DNA of 64,000 nt from CAVQNQ01 sp963714205 (GCA_963714205.1 CAVQNQ010000002.1:2155935-2219934); one strand, 5' to 3'; positions 1-10,595 are shown, counted from the first letter of the stretch. Made by a program: numbers and translations. The notes: a model not told the origin generated them from the sequence alone.

Positions 1-1972
1 GCGGGAGCGATCGAACTTGATCTCCTCATGCAGCGTGCGGCTGAGGGTGTGCAGGATGTTGCCTTCCACCTGATTGCGCAGGCCATCGGGATTGACGATG
101 AGGCCGCAATCGTGAGCGCAGGCGACGCGGCGGACGGTGATTATCTCCGGTGTCGCTCGCGACTGCCACCTCCATCGCCATGGCGACGTAGTTCTCGGCC
201 TGCTTGTAGCGTATGTACGCGAACCCGCGGCCGGCGAGCACCCCGCCCGCGCCGCGCGGGCCGGGCGAAGGACGCGGCTGCCAATCGATCATGCGGGCGG
301 CGCGATCGATGACGGCAAGGGCGCGCGGATCGGTGAGACCGCGGCGGCGGAACTCGATGGGATCGGCCGCGGCGGCAGCGGCGAGTTCATCCATGAAGCT
401 TTCCACGGCGAACGCATTTCCGATTTTGTTGGGCGCGCGGAGATTGGACAGGCGGATGGGGGTGTCCTTCAAACCACGCGCGATGACGCGCAGGTGCGGC
501 ACGGCATAGGGCGGATCGAGGTTTGCCGTGGTGGGGACGCCGCCGCTCGCGCGCGTGGCTTCCACGGGGAGCCCCGCCGATAAAGGCCCGAGCAGAGTGT
601 CGGTCCATTGCGGGCCGGTCGGTCCCGACGTCTTGCTCTCCCACGCGAGCAGTTTGCCCGCCTGGTCCAGGCCGCCACGGAGTTCGAGAAGGTGCGCCGG
701 CCCCTTGGGGTCCCAGGCGTGCTCGTCGTGGCGCATCCATTGCAGACGTACGGGCTGGCCCACGGCGCGCGACAACAGCACCGCGTCATGGGCGGCATCG
801 AAAGCCCCGTTGCTGCCATACGAGCCGGAGCCATCGAGGTAGGTCACGCGCACTTTTTCGCGCGGGATGCCGAAGACTTGTGCGATGAGGCTGCGCAGGC
901 TGAAGACGTTCTGGGTGGACGACCAGATGGCGGTTCCGGACTCCTTCACGTCGGCGACGGCGCACGAAGGGGCGAGCGAAGTGTGGCCTTGAAAGGGCCA
1001 GTAGTATGTCGCGGACAGGCGTTTCGGCGCCGAGTGGATCGCCGCGGGGGCGTCACCGCGGTCGATGGAAGTTTGCTCTTGTCCGGTGGGGGCCGCGGCG
1101 ATGGCAGTGTCGAGGCCCGCGGTGGCGAATGACACCGGGCTCTCGCTCCAGGTGGCCTTCAATTCGCTCGCGGCGCGGATGGCGGCCCATTCGTCTTTAG
1201 CCACGACACCCAGGAAGCTCTGGATGCGCACGACGCGAACCTCGGGGATGGCGCGGATGGAAGATTCATCCACGGTGAGCAAACGCGCGCCCACCGCGGG
1301 AGGACGGATCACGCGTCCGTGCAACATGCCGGGCAGGGTGAAGTCCTGGACATACACGTGGCGGCCGGTTGCCTTGGTTGGAAGATCGGTGCGCAGGATA
1401 GGTTTACCGACTACCGTGTAGTCCGCGGGATTCTTGAGGGGAGCGTTGGGATCGACCTTAAGGGAGAAGCGTTTGCCGCCGATCAACCGGGCGATGGGGA
1501 CGCCGGGACCGCCGCTGACGGGCCTGACCTCGGCGTCGGCGATGGCCAGTTCGGAAGCCGGACGGTTGAGCTGCTTCGCGCCCATTTCGAGCAGGGCATG
1601 GCGCGCGGTGGCCGCGGCGCGGCGGATGTCCGCACCTCCGCGTGGGATGCCGGAGCTGCCGCCGGTTCCGCCATGATCGGGCGAAACCGCGGTATCGCCT
1701 TCGACCACGGAAAAGCGTTCGACCGGGATGCCGAGCTCCTCAGCGGCGATTTGCTGATACGCCATCTGGATGCCGGTGCCCACATCGACGCGGCTGGTGA
1801 AGAGCGTGACCCGGCCGTCAACGTGGATAGCGAGGAAGCTGTCGACGTCGAAGGGCGGCGCGGCTTGTGCGGGAGCTTGTGCGGGCAGGTCGGCACGAAA
1901 CGCGAAGCTCACGATCAGCGCGCCTCCGGACCTGAGAAGATCGCGGCGGGAGAAGGCGGTGCGGTTTTTCAC
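1..1972 (-). CDS. Isoquinoline 1-oxidoreductase-type molybdopterin subunit, partial and frameshifted
   Basis: Large catalytic subunit of a molybdenum hydroxylase of the xanthine dehydrogenase family, closest in layout to IorB-like enzymes that hydroxylate N-heterocycles or aldehydes in the periplasm. It starts at a GTG whose GTGA overlaps the stop of the small subunit. A Tat signal is present (SRRDLLRSG, residues 8-16), as expected when the large subunit carries the export signal. The frame breaks near position 141: one base too many. After removing it the frame continues as GDITVRRVACAHDCG and then an IVNPDG motif, which is typical of this family. The gene runs off the left edge, so the C-terminal active-site glutamate region is not visible. 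Confidence 0.85.
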
Positions 1973-2445
1973 TTCGGGCCTCCCTGGGCATTCGCCGCGC
2001 GCATCACCGCGCTCAAGATTCGTGTGTGCGTTCCGCAGCGGCAGAGGTTGCCGGCGAGGCCGGTTTTCACCTGTTCGAGCGTGGGGTGAGGGTTACTCTG
2101 GAGCAGCGCCGCGGCGGCCATGATCATGCCGTTGGTGCAGTATCCGCACTGCGCCGCCTGTTCGGCGACGAAGGCGGCCTGCACCCGGTTGAGCGCCTCG
2201 GGCGAGCCGAGGCCTTCGAGAGTGGTGATGCTGCGGCCGGCGGCCTGTTCGACGGTAGTGATGCAGGAGCGGGCGGCCTGGCCATCAATCCACACGGTGC
2301 AGGATCCGCACTGGCCAATCCCGCAGCCGAATTTCGCGCCGCGGAGCCCCAGCGCGTTTCGCAAGACGTAGAGCAGAGGCTGGTCCGGGTCCCAGGAATC
2401 GACTGCTGATGACTTTCCGTTTACTCGAAGGTGATATGTCGGCAT
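1969..2445 (-). CDS. (2Fe-2S)-binding small subunit of a molybdenum hydroxylase (IorA-like)
   Basis: 158-residue electron-transfer subunit with two [2Fe-2S] clusters. A plant-type ferredoxin domain has cysteines 41, 46, 49 and 61, and a C-terminal helical domain has cysteines 100, 103, 135 and 137. The start at 2445 is chosen over a longer frame (to 2613) because GGAGG lies 6 bases upstream and the protein then begins directly with the ferredoxin fold (MPTYHLRVNG). It has no signal peptide of its own and would be carried out with the Tat-exported large subunit, whose gene overlaps its stop by 4 bases. No separate FAD subunit lies nearby, as is normal for IorAB-type enzymes, which pass electrons to cytochromes or quinones. 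Confidence 0.9.
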   Translation of the reverse strand: MPTYHLRVNGKSSAVDSWDPDQPLLYVLRNALGLRGAKFGCGIGQCGSCTVWIDGQAARSCITTVEQAAGRSITTLEGLGSPEALNRVQAAFVAEQAAQCGYCTNGMIMAAAALLQSNPHPTLEQVKTGLAGNLCRCGTHTRILSAVMRAANAQGGPK

Positions 2446-2530
2446 GGAGTCCCTCCGGCGTTTCCAATATTCTGTCACATTTGGAGGGACGAAAACCGCC
2501 CGCCCGATGTCAATATCGACGTGTTTGGCT

Positions 2531-5500
2531 CTAGAATTCAATCCGCAGGATTCCCTGAAAACTGGGGTTCCCGTCGCCCCAGCCGCTGAAGCCAAATTGG
2601 GTCGCCGGAGCAAACCTGCCGAAGGTCTGAGGGCTGCTAATGTTCACGACCGTGTTCGGACTCCCGAAGTACGGCACCTTCGGAAGAAGGTTGCTGGTGT
2701 CCACCCGGACGGTAATCTTGATCTTCTCTTTGTAGATCCACCCCTTGTGCATCGAGTATTGCGGCCACCAGGAGCCGCCGGCCCGTGCTATCCCGACACC
2801 TGCATTACCGCCTGTAAAAGCCGCAGGATAGGAGAGGGCATTGATGTTGAACCACGGGTTCTGGTTGGTTTCGGGCCAAAGATTGGGGCCGACTGCATAG
2901 TGCGGGACCTGAATCGCTTGCCCGAGCACGATGCTTGGCTGCGTTTCACCGGGCAGGTACCTGTAAGGGCTGCCGGCCATCGTAAAGTATACAGGCAGGC
3001 CCGTGCGAAGGCTCTGAATCGTGGTGACGGTCCAGCCGCCCAGGAACAGGTCGAGGATGTAGCCTCCCGTGGTATTCCGGTTCAGGTGACGCCTGCCTTT
3101 GCCGTATGGCAGGTCGTATGTAGCCTGCCCAACGAATTGATACTTCAGGTCGGTCGAGACGGGACCCTTGGTCAAGCCCCAGTCGTAGAACTGCCAGCCC
3201 GTACCGGCCGTTCCAGCCAGGTTTTTGCTCCACGTAAATAAGAAGTTGTAGCCGAATCCGCCGTTGAACCGCCGCCCTACGCGCGTGGTCAGCCCATTAT
3301 AAGTGCTGTGGCCATAATTGCTGTAGTAAGTGATGGTGCCGAACTGCGGGTAATCCAGGTAAGATTGCGTATTGGCATACACTGCGTTCAGGAGTGTTGT
3401 ATTCATCAACCCGTAAATCGACTGAGGCAAGACGTTGATATTCACAGCGTTACCCGGGTTGGGCGCAGTAGTGGAAGAAGCCACGCCGGAACTGGGAACC
3501 AGACCGACACCGTTCGATCCCTGATAGACTGCTTCCGCAACCTGGTTGGGCTTGAACTCCCATTGGAAACCCGCGGACCACGTCATGGTATAGGGATTGC
3601 GGAGGTTCGGATCGATGTACGTCGCGTTGCGCTGGCTGTAGTTGGTGCCAATGAAAGTGGCTGTCCCGGTGGAAGAGTTGATGTTGTAAGTGATGGGGCC
3701 GGGGCCTTGAGATAGGTAGAAGGCTGGGTATGGATTTCCAGAAGGTTGTTGGACCACGGCCTGTGCCGTGTACTCGTCCTGGCCGAGCTGCGGCATAACG
3801 TCCTGGGTGAACTCAGAGAAGGACCCTCGGAGCACGAACTTCGGGGCGAAGTTCCAGGACAGGCCGAGACGCGGCACAAAATTGTCCCAGTCGGCGGCAT
3901 AGATGGCCCCCTTGGGATGGGTAATCGCACCCATGAGGCCGGTCAGCGGATCGACCATGTTGGGATTGAATTCCGACTTAAATCCCCACTTCGTATTAGC
4001 CGGAGTCTCATAGCTGTAACGCACTCCTATGTTTATGGTCAATTTGCGAGCCGCTCGCCAATCGTCCTGGACGTAAGCTTGGTGGGACCACCAGCGCGGC
4101 AGGTAATTTGCGATCAGGTTGGTAAAGCTGGCGGAAGTCACCGAACCGAGCAGGAACGAGGCGAACGTGTTGCCGGTGTCGGGCGTGAAAGGCAGCCCGC
4201 TACCAGAAGGAGTGAAGTTGTAAACGCCCGATGGCTGGGCCACCGAGATGTCATTCTCCCTCACCAGCATGCCTTGGTAGCCTGCCTCGAACGTGTGCGT
4301 CCCGTGCACCTTCGTTACGTTATCGATGATCTCGAAATCCTCATTGAGTGTCCGCAGGTAGGAGCCGGCCGTCCCGCTCGGATTCGCGGTCCAGTTGACC
4401 GAACTGCCGCCCGATGCCCCGACGAACCCGGGGAAGGTCTGCGGGCCAACCCCTGGAATTCCCAAAATGCCCGCCCACCCCTGGTTGTTGAGAATCGGAT
4501 GCACGGTGTCGTCGCGCCTTTGGTACGCCAGTCGAAGCTCGTTGATTACGGTGGGGCCGAAGTTGTGATATTCGCCCAGCGTCACGCTCCGAACGTCGAT
4601 CGGTTCGGGCAAGCCGTAGCTGTACTGCGTGCTGTCAATCAGGCCCCAGCGGTACTGCACGGCGTTGCGGCCGATCGGCTCGCGGAACATGTTGCCCGCA
4701 TATCGCGCGAAGAACCTGTCATTGGAACTGATCTGCTCGTCGATCTTGAGTACATAGCCCTCGCGGTCCGAGAGGTAATGAGTCAGACCGGTGTAATTGT
4801 TGTTAGGACCGGTGGCGCTATAAAACCTGGTGGTCATATTGGGAAGTTGATACGGGCTGAGGGACAAAAACTTAACCGCCACCGGGTCAAAGCGGCTCTG
4901 TGGAATCTGATTCCCGGCAAACGGTGTCGCGGTCCAGCCGCTCGAGGTGGGACAGCCCGCCGCGAGCGTGCAGGTTATACTCTTCGGATCGTAGATCGGA
5001 TATCCCAGCCCTCCGAACGAGAAGTTCCCGTTAAGCATGCCCTGATCCACGGTGGACACGGTAGAGGCATTGGCCTCGTGGTCATAGTCGAGCCGGTACC
5101 CGATGAAGAAGAAAGTCCTGTTCCGTCCGTCGTAAACCTTGGGAATAACGACCGGGCCGCCGATAACCGCGTCGAAATTGTGGTATTCGAACGGGGCGTT
5201 CGCCACGCCCGCGGTGCTCTGTTGAAAATACGACCGGTAGATGAAATCTTTATTGATATAGCGCTCTTCGCTGGAGAAGTGAAGCTGATTGGTTCCGCTC
5301 TTCAGTACAATATTGTACGTTCCACCGGAGGCATGCCCGGTCTCGGCGGGGATCCCAGTGGTCCCAACCTGGGCCTCCGCAATCGAATCGACCGGAACAG
5401 TCACGGAGGTGCTGGTCTCGCCGATCGCCGAACGAACGGACTGCTTGACGTTCGCCCCATCGACGGTGTAGTTGATGAGGTTTTGATTCTGCCCGAGGAT

Positions 5501-6073
5501 GACGTAGGAGCCGCCGGCAGTTGACACGCCCTCCATGTAATACAGGATGTGCTGCGGTTTAGACTGAATCATCGGGCTTTCTTCGACTGTTTTGGCGTCG
5601 GCGATGCCACCGACTACCGCGTCGTCAGTTTCGAGAAGAGGACTGGCCGCGGTCATTTCGGTCTCCTGGCTGGGCGCGCCAACTTCGAGTTGGATGTCGA
5701 TGCGCACCGTTCGTCCCGCTTCCAAAATGACGCCGCTGCGGACGAGTTTCTTGAAGCCTTGGGCCTCCGCGGTGACATCGTAATTGCCCAGGGTCAGGAA
5801 GGGGACGTAGTAGTTGCCTTTGGGCGCCGTCACGCCGCGCGTTTCGACTTTCGTCTGGACATTGATTGCGCTGACTCGAGCATTGGGAACGGCTGCGCCG
5901 CTGGAATCGATGACTGTGCCCACCAAGGTAGCCGTCACATCTTGCGCAAAGGACAATACCGCAAGAGCTAAGCCAGTCAAAGCCGTCCGCCCTACGATTT
6001 GAAACCGGCGTGAAAACGACCTCGCTTGGATCGTGAAACCGTGGGGTTCATTGGGGATGAAGCAGGAAATCAC
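2531..6073 (-). CDS. TonB-dependent receptor with N-terminal carboxypeptidase-regulatory domain (Oar-like)
   Basis: Outer-membrane receptor of 1180 residues. The order is: a signal peptide ending near residue 43 (LAVLSFA), a carboxypeptidase-regulatory/Ig-like domain (about 48-135, GTVIDSSGAAVPNARV), a plug-like region (about 150-270), and a beta-barrel up to a terminal phenylalanine, the usual signal for BAM-mediated insertion. Such oversized receptors are abundant in Acidobacteria and are presumed to import oligosaccharides or other large substrates; the ligand here cannot be told. The GTG start overlaps the stop of the upstream secreted protein by 4 bases (GTGA), so the two are translationally coupled. 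There is no SusD-like partner. Confidence 0.9.
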   Translation of the reverse strand: MISCFIPNEPHGFTIQARSFSRRFQIVGRTALTGLALAVLSFAQDVTATLVGTVIDSSGAAVPNARVSAINVQTKVETRGVTAPKGNYYVPFLTLGNYDVTAEAQGFKKLVRSGVILEAGRTVRIDIQLEVGAPSQETEMTAASPLLETDDAVVGGIADAKTVEESPMIQSKPQHILYYMEGVSTAGGSYVILGQNQNLINYTVDGANVKQSVRSAIGETSTSVTVPVDSIAEAQVGTTGIPAETGHASGGTYNIVLKSGTNQLHFSSEERYINKDFIYRSYFQQSTAGVANAPFEYHNFDAVIGGPVVIPKVYDGRNRTFFFIGYRLDYDHEANASTVSTVDQGMLNGNFSFGGLGYPIYDPKSITCTLAAGCPTSSGWTATPFAGNQIPQSRFDPVAVKFLSLSPYQLPNMTTRFYSATGPNNNYTGLTHYLSDREGYVLKIDEQISSNDRFFARYAGNMFREPIGRNAVQYRWGLIDSTQYSYGLPEPIDVRSVTLGEYHNFGPTVINELRLAYQRRDDTVHPILNNQGWAGILGIPGVGPQTFPGFVGASGGSSVNWTANPSGTAGSYLRTLNEDFEIIDNVTKVHGTHTFEAGYQGMLVRENDISVAQPSGVYNFTPSGSGLPFTPDTGNTFASFLLGSVTSASFTNLIANYLPRWWSHQAYVQDDWRAARKLTINIGVRYSYETPANTKWGFKSEFNPNMVDPLTGLMGAITHPKGAIYAADWDNFVPRLGLSWNFAPKFVLRGSFSEFTQDVMPQLGQDEYTAQAVVQQPSGNPYPAFYLSQGPGPITYNINSSTGTATFIGTNYSQRNATYIDPNLRNPYTMTWSAGFQWEFKPNQVAEAVYQGSNGVGLVPSSGVASSTTAPNPGNAVNINVLPQSIYGLMNTTLLNAVYANTQSYLDYPQFGTITYYSNYGHSTYNGLTTRVGRRFNGGFGYNFLFTWSKNLAGTAGTGWQFYDWGLTKGPVSTDLKYQFVGQATYDLPYGKGRRHLNRNTTGGYILDLFLGGWTVTTIQSLRTGLPVYFTMAGSPYRYLPGETQPSIVLGQAIQVPHYAVGPNLWPETNQNPWFNINALSYPAAFTGGNAGVGIARAGGSWWPQYSMHKGWIYKEKIKITVRVDTSNLLPKVPYFGSPNTVVNISSPQTFGRFAPATQFGFSGWGDGNPSFQGILRIEF

Positions 6074-7234
6074 TGCTCGCGAATCTCAAAGTAACTGACC
6101 GAGAAGCGCTGGTCGGACGTGAACCAACGGTAGTAGCCGCACTCGTCTATATTGCCAACCTGAGCATCGTTGTAATAGAGAAAACCTTGCCAAGTGTGAG
6201 GCAGGCCGGGCGCATCCGGTAGCGGCAGGATATAGCCAGATTCATTTCTGGAGAGCCGAGGCCGAAACATTCGAGGTCCATTCGTGTCATTAGATACGGA
6301 TTCCAGAGGGCCGGGAAAGTACAGTCCGGGAGCGGACGGAACAGGCTCTTCGCTTGCTGGAATTAGGTCATCGTAGAATGCAATTCCCTTAGGGTACTGA
6401 TAGCGGCCGTCGCCGGCCACGCAGGCAGATTGAATCCCTATGGCGGGGTCCCCAAGAGTCGCCGCGTCCAGCGATTGCCCCAGAATTGCATCCGGGAGAA
6501 TGACCGTTCCCCCTCCCGTGGAGGCCGTCGGAATCTGGTACCACATCTGCAGATTATTGGTCCCATCGGATTGGAAAGCGAGCAGGTCTGTGGTGGGCGC
6601 ACCCCAGTCGTTATACGTCAGCAGGAATGGAGTCGTGGCCGGTCCGCCGGAGGGTAGTGTGTAGAACCATTGCATCTCCTCGGCCACACCCGCTCCACCC
6701 TGGCCGGTGACGATGGGGCGTGCTTGATTACCGCCGGGATATGTCACCCACGAAAGAGAGGTCAATGTGGGGCCGGTCGCCTCAAAGACGCCGGCGGTCG
6801 GGTCGCACTCGTTGGAATGATAGTCCCCTTGGACGGCATAAACGTAAACGTGCCAGACCGAGCCATCCCAAATGGGACGCGCATCACCCATATCGCACAA
6901 ATCCTGCACTCCCGTGTTGGTCAGGACGGGCCTCGGAGCCGTGAAATGCGAATAGCCGTCGGGGGATTCTGAAAAGAAGATGGCTTCCCCCTGGTTTATA
7001 TCGCCTTGTGAAACCAGGTTCGAGGAAAACAGCAGCACGTAAGATCCTCCGGTGCGCGGAGAAGGCGTAATCACAGAGGGGCTCGTACAGCCAATGGCCT
7101 GGGAATGTAAGCACCGGGCCGATGCGCCGCGTTACGACCTCATAGATCCGGCCTCTCGCGGTGAACAGAAAACCCTGATCGGCGGTGAGCGCAAAGGATA
7201 AAGCAAGACTCGTGACAACTACCAGGGACTTCAT
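6070..7234 (-). CDS. Secreted protein, possibly a glycosidase-like beta-propeller; frame broken
   Basis: The first 52 residues (ATG at 7234) give a signal peptide (MKSLVVVTSLALSFALTADQ) and reach GHWLYEP. The sequence then continues in another frame as SVITPSPRTGGSYVLLFSS. The join is a run of four G on the plus strand (7077-7080) that appears one base too long. The repaired protein has about 386 residues. Aromatic and acidic motifs (YEPSV near the start, DMGDARPIWDG, FFSESPDG) recall five-bladed propellers of the GH32/43 kind, but I cannot assign a family. It is coupled to the TonB receptor, so a role in surface glycan handling is inferred. Without repair, translation could begin only at a GTG at 7074 and would lack the signal peptide. 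Confidence 0.6.
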
Positions 7235-7323
7235 GGACAAGCCCAAAGACTGGGTTTATTCTACACCCCCTTTCAGCCCCATTGGGAAACCCGGGCGTCA
7301 CAGCTCTCGAGTGACAGGCCGCT

Positions 7324-7878
7324 TCAGCTCTTCTCCGCCGCCAGCCTTGCCAGCCGGTCTTCCACATCCGTTAGCGTTGCCTGCCGGTTGGGATCATTGC
7401 CGTTGAGATCGTAGCGCAGCCGGCCCGCCCGGTCATACATCATCACGTCCGGGATTCCTTGCACGCCAAGTTTCTCGAACGACTGCATGATGTTTTCGTC
7501 CATCAGGTAGTTCCGGAAGGTGGCCTTTTGCCGGATCAGGAATTGCCGCGCCCGCTCGATGGCCGCCTTGTCCTCCCGGTCGTCCACGCTCATCGAAACA
7601 AATTCTACGCCCCGGTTCTTGTACCGCTGGTACAGGCTGACCATGTGCGGGAAACGCTCCACGCAAGGCACGCACCAGGTGGCCCACACATCCACCACCA
7701 CCACGCGTCCTTTCATCGCGTGAAGTTGCCGCTGCCATTGTCCGAACCCAATAGGTTCCAGGCGCACCGCCGGAGCACATCCGGCTAGAACAACGACCGC
7801 CAGGAGGGCCGACCCCATGCCCCATGCTGACCACCGGTCCAGAATCAATTCGATCTCCGCGTGTACTCGACGGTGCAT
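7324..7878 (-). CDS. TlpA/ResA-like thioredoxin-fold lipoprotein
   Basis: Envelope thiol-disulfide protein. A hydrophobic segment ends in a lipobox (LAGC, cysteine 34), followed by a thioredoxin-like domain with the redox motif WCVPC (residues 68-72) and the cis-proline loop (GIPDVMMYD). The ATG at 7878 overlaps the upstream redoxin gene by 34 bases. A second ATG at 7818 would give a shorter and more usual lipoprotein leader (MGSALLAVVVLAGC) but lacks positive charge, so the start is uncertain. With the overlapping redoxin gene it likely forms a two-gene envelope redox unit. Confidence 0.8.
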   Translation of the reverse strand: MHRRVHAEIELILDRWSAWGMGSALLAVVVLAGCAPAVRLEPIGFGQWQRQLHAMKGRVVVVDVWATWCVPCVERFPHMVSLYQRYKNRGVEFVSMSVDDREDKAAIERARQFLIRQKATFRNYLMDENIMQSFEKLGVQGIPDVMMYDRAGRLRYDLNGNDPNRQATLTDVEDRLARLAAEKS

Positions 7879-8471
7879 CCCTGCGCGCGAGTCTCGGCCA
7901 CCGGCACGGGCGATCCGCTCAGCACGGCATGGATGGCGTCCCGCACGTAGAAATCCTTGGGTTCGCCATTCACGTAGCGCGGCCCGTTGCCCTCCATAAC
8001 CGCGGGGGAGTCGGTCAGCAGACCGTTATACACGATCTGGCGTTGCTTGTTGAGCACGAAGTATTCCGGCGTGTGCGTGGCGCCGAGCTTCCGTCCGAGC
8101 TCCTGGCTCTGATCGTGCAGATAGATGAAGTTATAGCCCTCATGGGCGGCCCGCTCCTTCATAGCCGGAAGCTCGTCCTCGGGCCGCAGATTCACGCCAA
8201 TTGCGATGAATCGAACACTTTTGCCCTTGAATTCGTTCACCGTCTGGATCAGGTCGCGTTCTCCACCGCGCACCCACGGGCAGTGGTTGGCCAGGAAGAC
8301 CAATACCAGTGCGTCCTCCTTGAAATCGGACATGGAATACGACTTGCCGTCCGTGGCCGGGAGATTGCTGAAATCCGGGGCGTTCATGCCGATGGAAATC
8401 ACGGAGTTATACTTGCCCGCCACAAGCAAGCCGGCTGCGAGCGTAAGCATCCCGAGTAACTGAGGCTTCAT
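7845..8471 (-). CDS. Exported redoxin-domain (AhpC/TSA-like) protein
   Basis: 208 residues with an N-terminal hydrophobic export signal (MKPQLLGMLTLAAGLLVAG) and a peroxiredoxin/redoxin domain. The core reads APDF, then LVLVFLANHCPWV with a single cysteine (C64). The second cysteine of a CxxC is replaced (CPWV), so this is not a classical thioredoxin; it resembles the family that begins ANHCP followed by V or W. A lone second cysteine lies near the C-terminus (QGCTVEYT) and could act as a resolving cysteine, which is inference. It overlaps the TlpA-like gene. Confidence 0.75.
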   Translation of the reverse strand: MKPQLLGMLTLAAGLLVAGKYNSVISIGMNAPDFSNLPATDGKSYSMSDFKEDALVLVFLANHCPWVRGGERDLIQTVNEFKGKSVRFIAIGVNLRPEDELPAMKERAAHEGYNFIYLHDQSQELGRKLGATHTPEYFVLNKQRQIVYNGLLTDSPAVMEGNGPRYVNGEPKDFYVRDAIHAVLSGSPVPVAETRAQGCTVEYTRRSN

Positions 8472-8709
8472 ACGTCAGACTCCTTATGGGCGCGGCCACC
8501 CTCGGACCGCGCGCGCGAGGCAGCGTTTTCTATTGAAGGTAGGCGCGGCCAATATCGTTCGGGTTACAGGGCGCAACCGGAACATTGCTGACGGTCCACG
8601 GTGCGCGGAGCTGAACTGGATAGTTTCCTCGCGAGAACGGTACCGAAACCCGCAATTTCCGCAGTGCTCGAGTCCGGACACCGTCGCTGGTGACCCCGGC
8701 TCGCGGGTC

Positions 8710-10476
8710 TTAACGGTACCGGTACAACGTCACGCGCTGAATTGCGCGTTCGCCCCACGAAAGGCGCACGACGTTGTCGGAGGAATCGTCGCCCCCGAGC
8801 AATTGCAGCGGCACCCACTTGCCGCTCTTGTCGAACCGGCCCGCTTCCTGCGAGGCCAAACCGCCAATCGGCGGCCCCGGCGTGTCCGGCGTGAAAGTGA
8901 TCATCAAATTATTGCCCGCGACCAGGTACTCGTCCGGACCGAGCACCATGAAAAGCCCGTAACCCATCGTGTCGGGAACGGGAGCCTGCGCGCCGCGACC
9001 GCGTGGCAACCCCACGTTCAAAATGTAGGCACCCATTTTCACGTGTTCTTCCGGTCTCTGCTTATCCAACGCGACCCCCGCAATCGTGCCGCTGCTCTGA
9101 TGCTCCAGGATCTGCGGAGCGACCTGCGACAAGGTCAAGAACGCCTGTGAAAGCGCCTTCGCTTCGTATTCGGGAGGTATCGGCGGGAGCGGCGCGGGAG
9201 AGGTGGGCCCGCCAAACCCCACTAGACGCGCCGGCGAATCCATGCCAGCCGGAGTATGCCATGCCGGCGAATTGATGCCTGTCTTTGTGAACCAATCCAG
9301 CAAGCCGTCGTTTCCCATCCCGGAATAACCGATCGCTCGTTCCTGACCGATGGCAAAGAAGGCGTGCGCGGCGCCAATTTCGCCGTCCGACGCTTCGACG
9401 GTGAAAAACGGAATGCCGGAGCGCGTGTACCGCTTGGTCAACTCGACTATGTGGTCCGCAGCGCCCTGGCGCCCCATGTAAGCATCGGGTGTGTACGTGT
9501 CCACCGCCGGAGCGCCCGCTTTCCATATATCGTGCACGTGGTCTATCGCTTCGCCGCGCGGGCTTCTCCCCCAGCCTGTAGTGCCCCAGACATTCACGAA
9601 CATCGGGAGCGGGTATTCCTTCTTGCCGGCCTCGGCGACGCGATTGATATAGCGCGCATAGTTCCAGGCCATGAAGATTTCGTCCCCCTGCGGACCTTTG
9701 CCGAATACCTCTTCCCACGTTCCCGAGGTTTTGGAGCCGGCCGCATCCCAGACTTCGCGGAGCTCCGGATGCAAATCGGCTTTGTGCTTCTGGAGGTAGC
9801 CCATAAGCTCGGCAGGGACGGGCGCCTCATAAACTTTATTGGCCAGCGGAGAGAAGTCCCGCGAGTCGTGGTTCATACCGATTTCGTTCTCCACTTGAAC
9901 CATGATCACGCGGTGCGTGCTATCCACTTCGCGGATATGGCGCATCAGCGCCGTGAAGGCGCGGGCATCCGCCTCCGAGTTGTTCGCGCTAAAGGCGGAT
10001 AGGCTGGCGATGCCTTTGCCGTCCTTGCCTTCTGCGCGCGGGAAGTGATCCTGGTCGGCCTTCACCCACGCGGGTGCGAAGTCCGAGTCGCCGTTCTTCC
10101 AGCTTCCGAACCATACCAGCACGATGCGCTGGTCGATTTTCCGGGCTTCCTCGATCAGCGCGTCCACGATGTGAAAGTCGTACTTGCCTTTCTGGGGTTC
10201 GATCCAGCTCCAGCCGATGGCAACGTCGCCGGTGTTCTGGTGTGTGGTGGCCATCACCGATAACATGTACCGCAGGTACTCGAGGTTGGAAGCTCCGCTG
10301 GTTGGCGGTTCCGCGCCAAGAATGAGGAAAGGTTTCCCGTCGACGATCAACTGGGTGGCCAAGCCGCGCGTCTCCAAATGGGGAATGGCCGGATCCGCGG
10401 GTCTGGTCTGCGCATACGCCGCGGAGAATGCCAGTGCGCACACCACGGCGATGCCGGCTCGAATCGAAAGTATCAT
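8710..10476 (-). CDS. GH35-like beta-galactosidase (DUF5597 type)
   Basis: 588-residue secreted glycoside hydrolase. A signal peptide ends near residue 22 (AFSAAYAQ). A TIM barrel has the likely acid/base glutamate at 198 (VQVENEIG) and the likely nucleophile at 361 (FFTVEASDG), and a C-terminal beta-rich domain follows, as in DUF5597-containing GH35 proteins. The ATG at 10476 is preceded by AGAGGAG at good spacing, which decides the start against an open frame extending to 10833. It lies head to head with a paralogue at 10746; both end in VTLYRY. It probably removes terminal galactose or related residues from plant glycans. Confidence 0.88.
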   Translation of the reverse strand: MILSIRAGIAVVCALAFSAAYAQTRPADPAIPHLETRGLATQLIVDGKPFLILGAEPPTSGASNLEYLRYMLSVMATTHQNTGDVAIGWSWIEPQKGKYDFHIVDALIEEARKIDQRIVLVWFGSWKNGDSDFAPAWVKADQDHFPRAEGKDGKGIASLSAFSANNSEADARAFTALMRHIREVDSTHRVIMVQVENEIGMNHDSRDFSPLANKVYEAPVPAELMGYLQKHKADLHPELREVWDAAGSKTSGTWEEVFGKGPQGDEIFMAWNYARYINRVAEAGKKEYPLPMFVNVWGTTGWGRSPRGEAIDHVHDIWKAGAPAVDTYTPDAYMGRQGAADHIVELTKRYTRSGIPFFTVEASDGEIGAAHAFFAIGQERAIGYSGMGNDGLLDWFTKTGINSPAWHTPAGMDSPARLVGFGGPTSPAPLPPIPPEYEAKALSQAFLTLSQVAPQILEHQSSGTIAGVALDKQRPEEHVKMGAYILNVGLPRGRGAQAPVPDTMGYGLFMVLGPDEYLVAGNNLMITFTPDTPGPPIGGLASQEAGRFDKSGKWVPLQLLGGDDSSDNVVRLSWGERAIQRVTLYRYR

Positions 10477-10565
10477 GACGTTGCTCCTCTTACCATCCCG
10501 GCTGGGCATAACGCCCGCCGAAGCGTCACGCAAGCCCGGCCGGGCCGTAACGCCGGACGAACTAC

Positions 10566-10595
10566 CGTAGCCAGGATTTCCGTAGCCAGGATTTC
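10566..10595. repeat. 15-bp tandem direct repeat
   Basis: CGTAGCCAGGATTTC occurs twice in a row with no spacer, between the divergent GH35 genes and 90-120 bases upstream of the minus-strand start. It could be a paired regulator site or a chance duplication. Confidence 0.55.

Noticed and set aside
3746..5524. Long open frame (592 codons) on the plus strand
   Set aside because: It lies fully antisense to the TonB receptor, has no ribosome site or recognisable domain, and arises from high GC.
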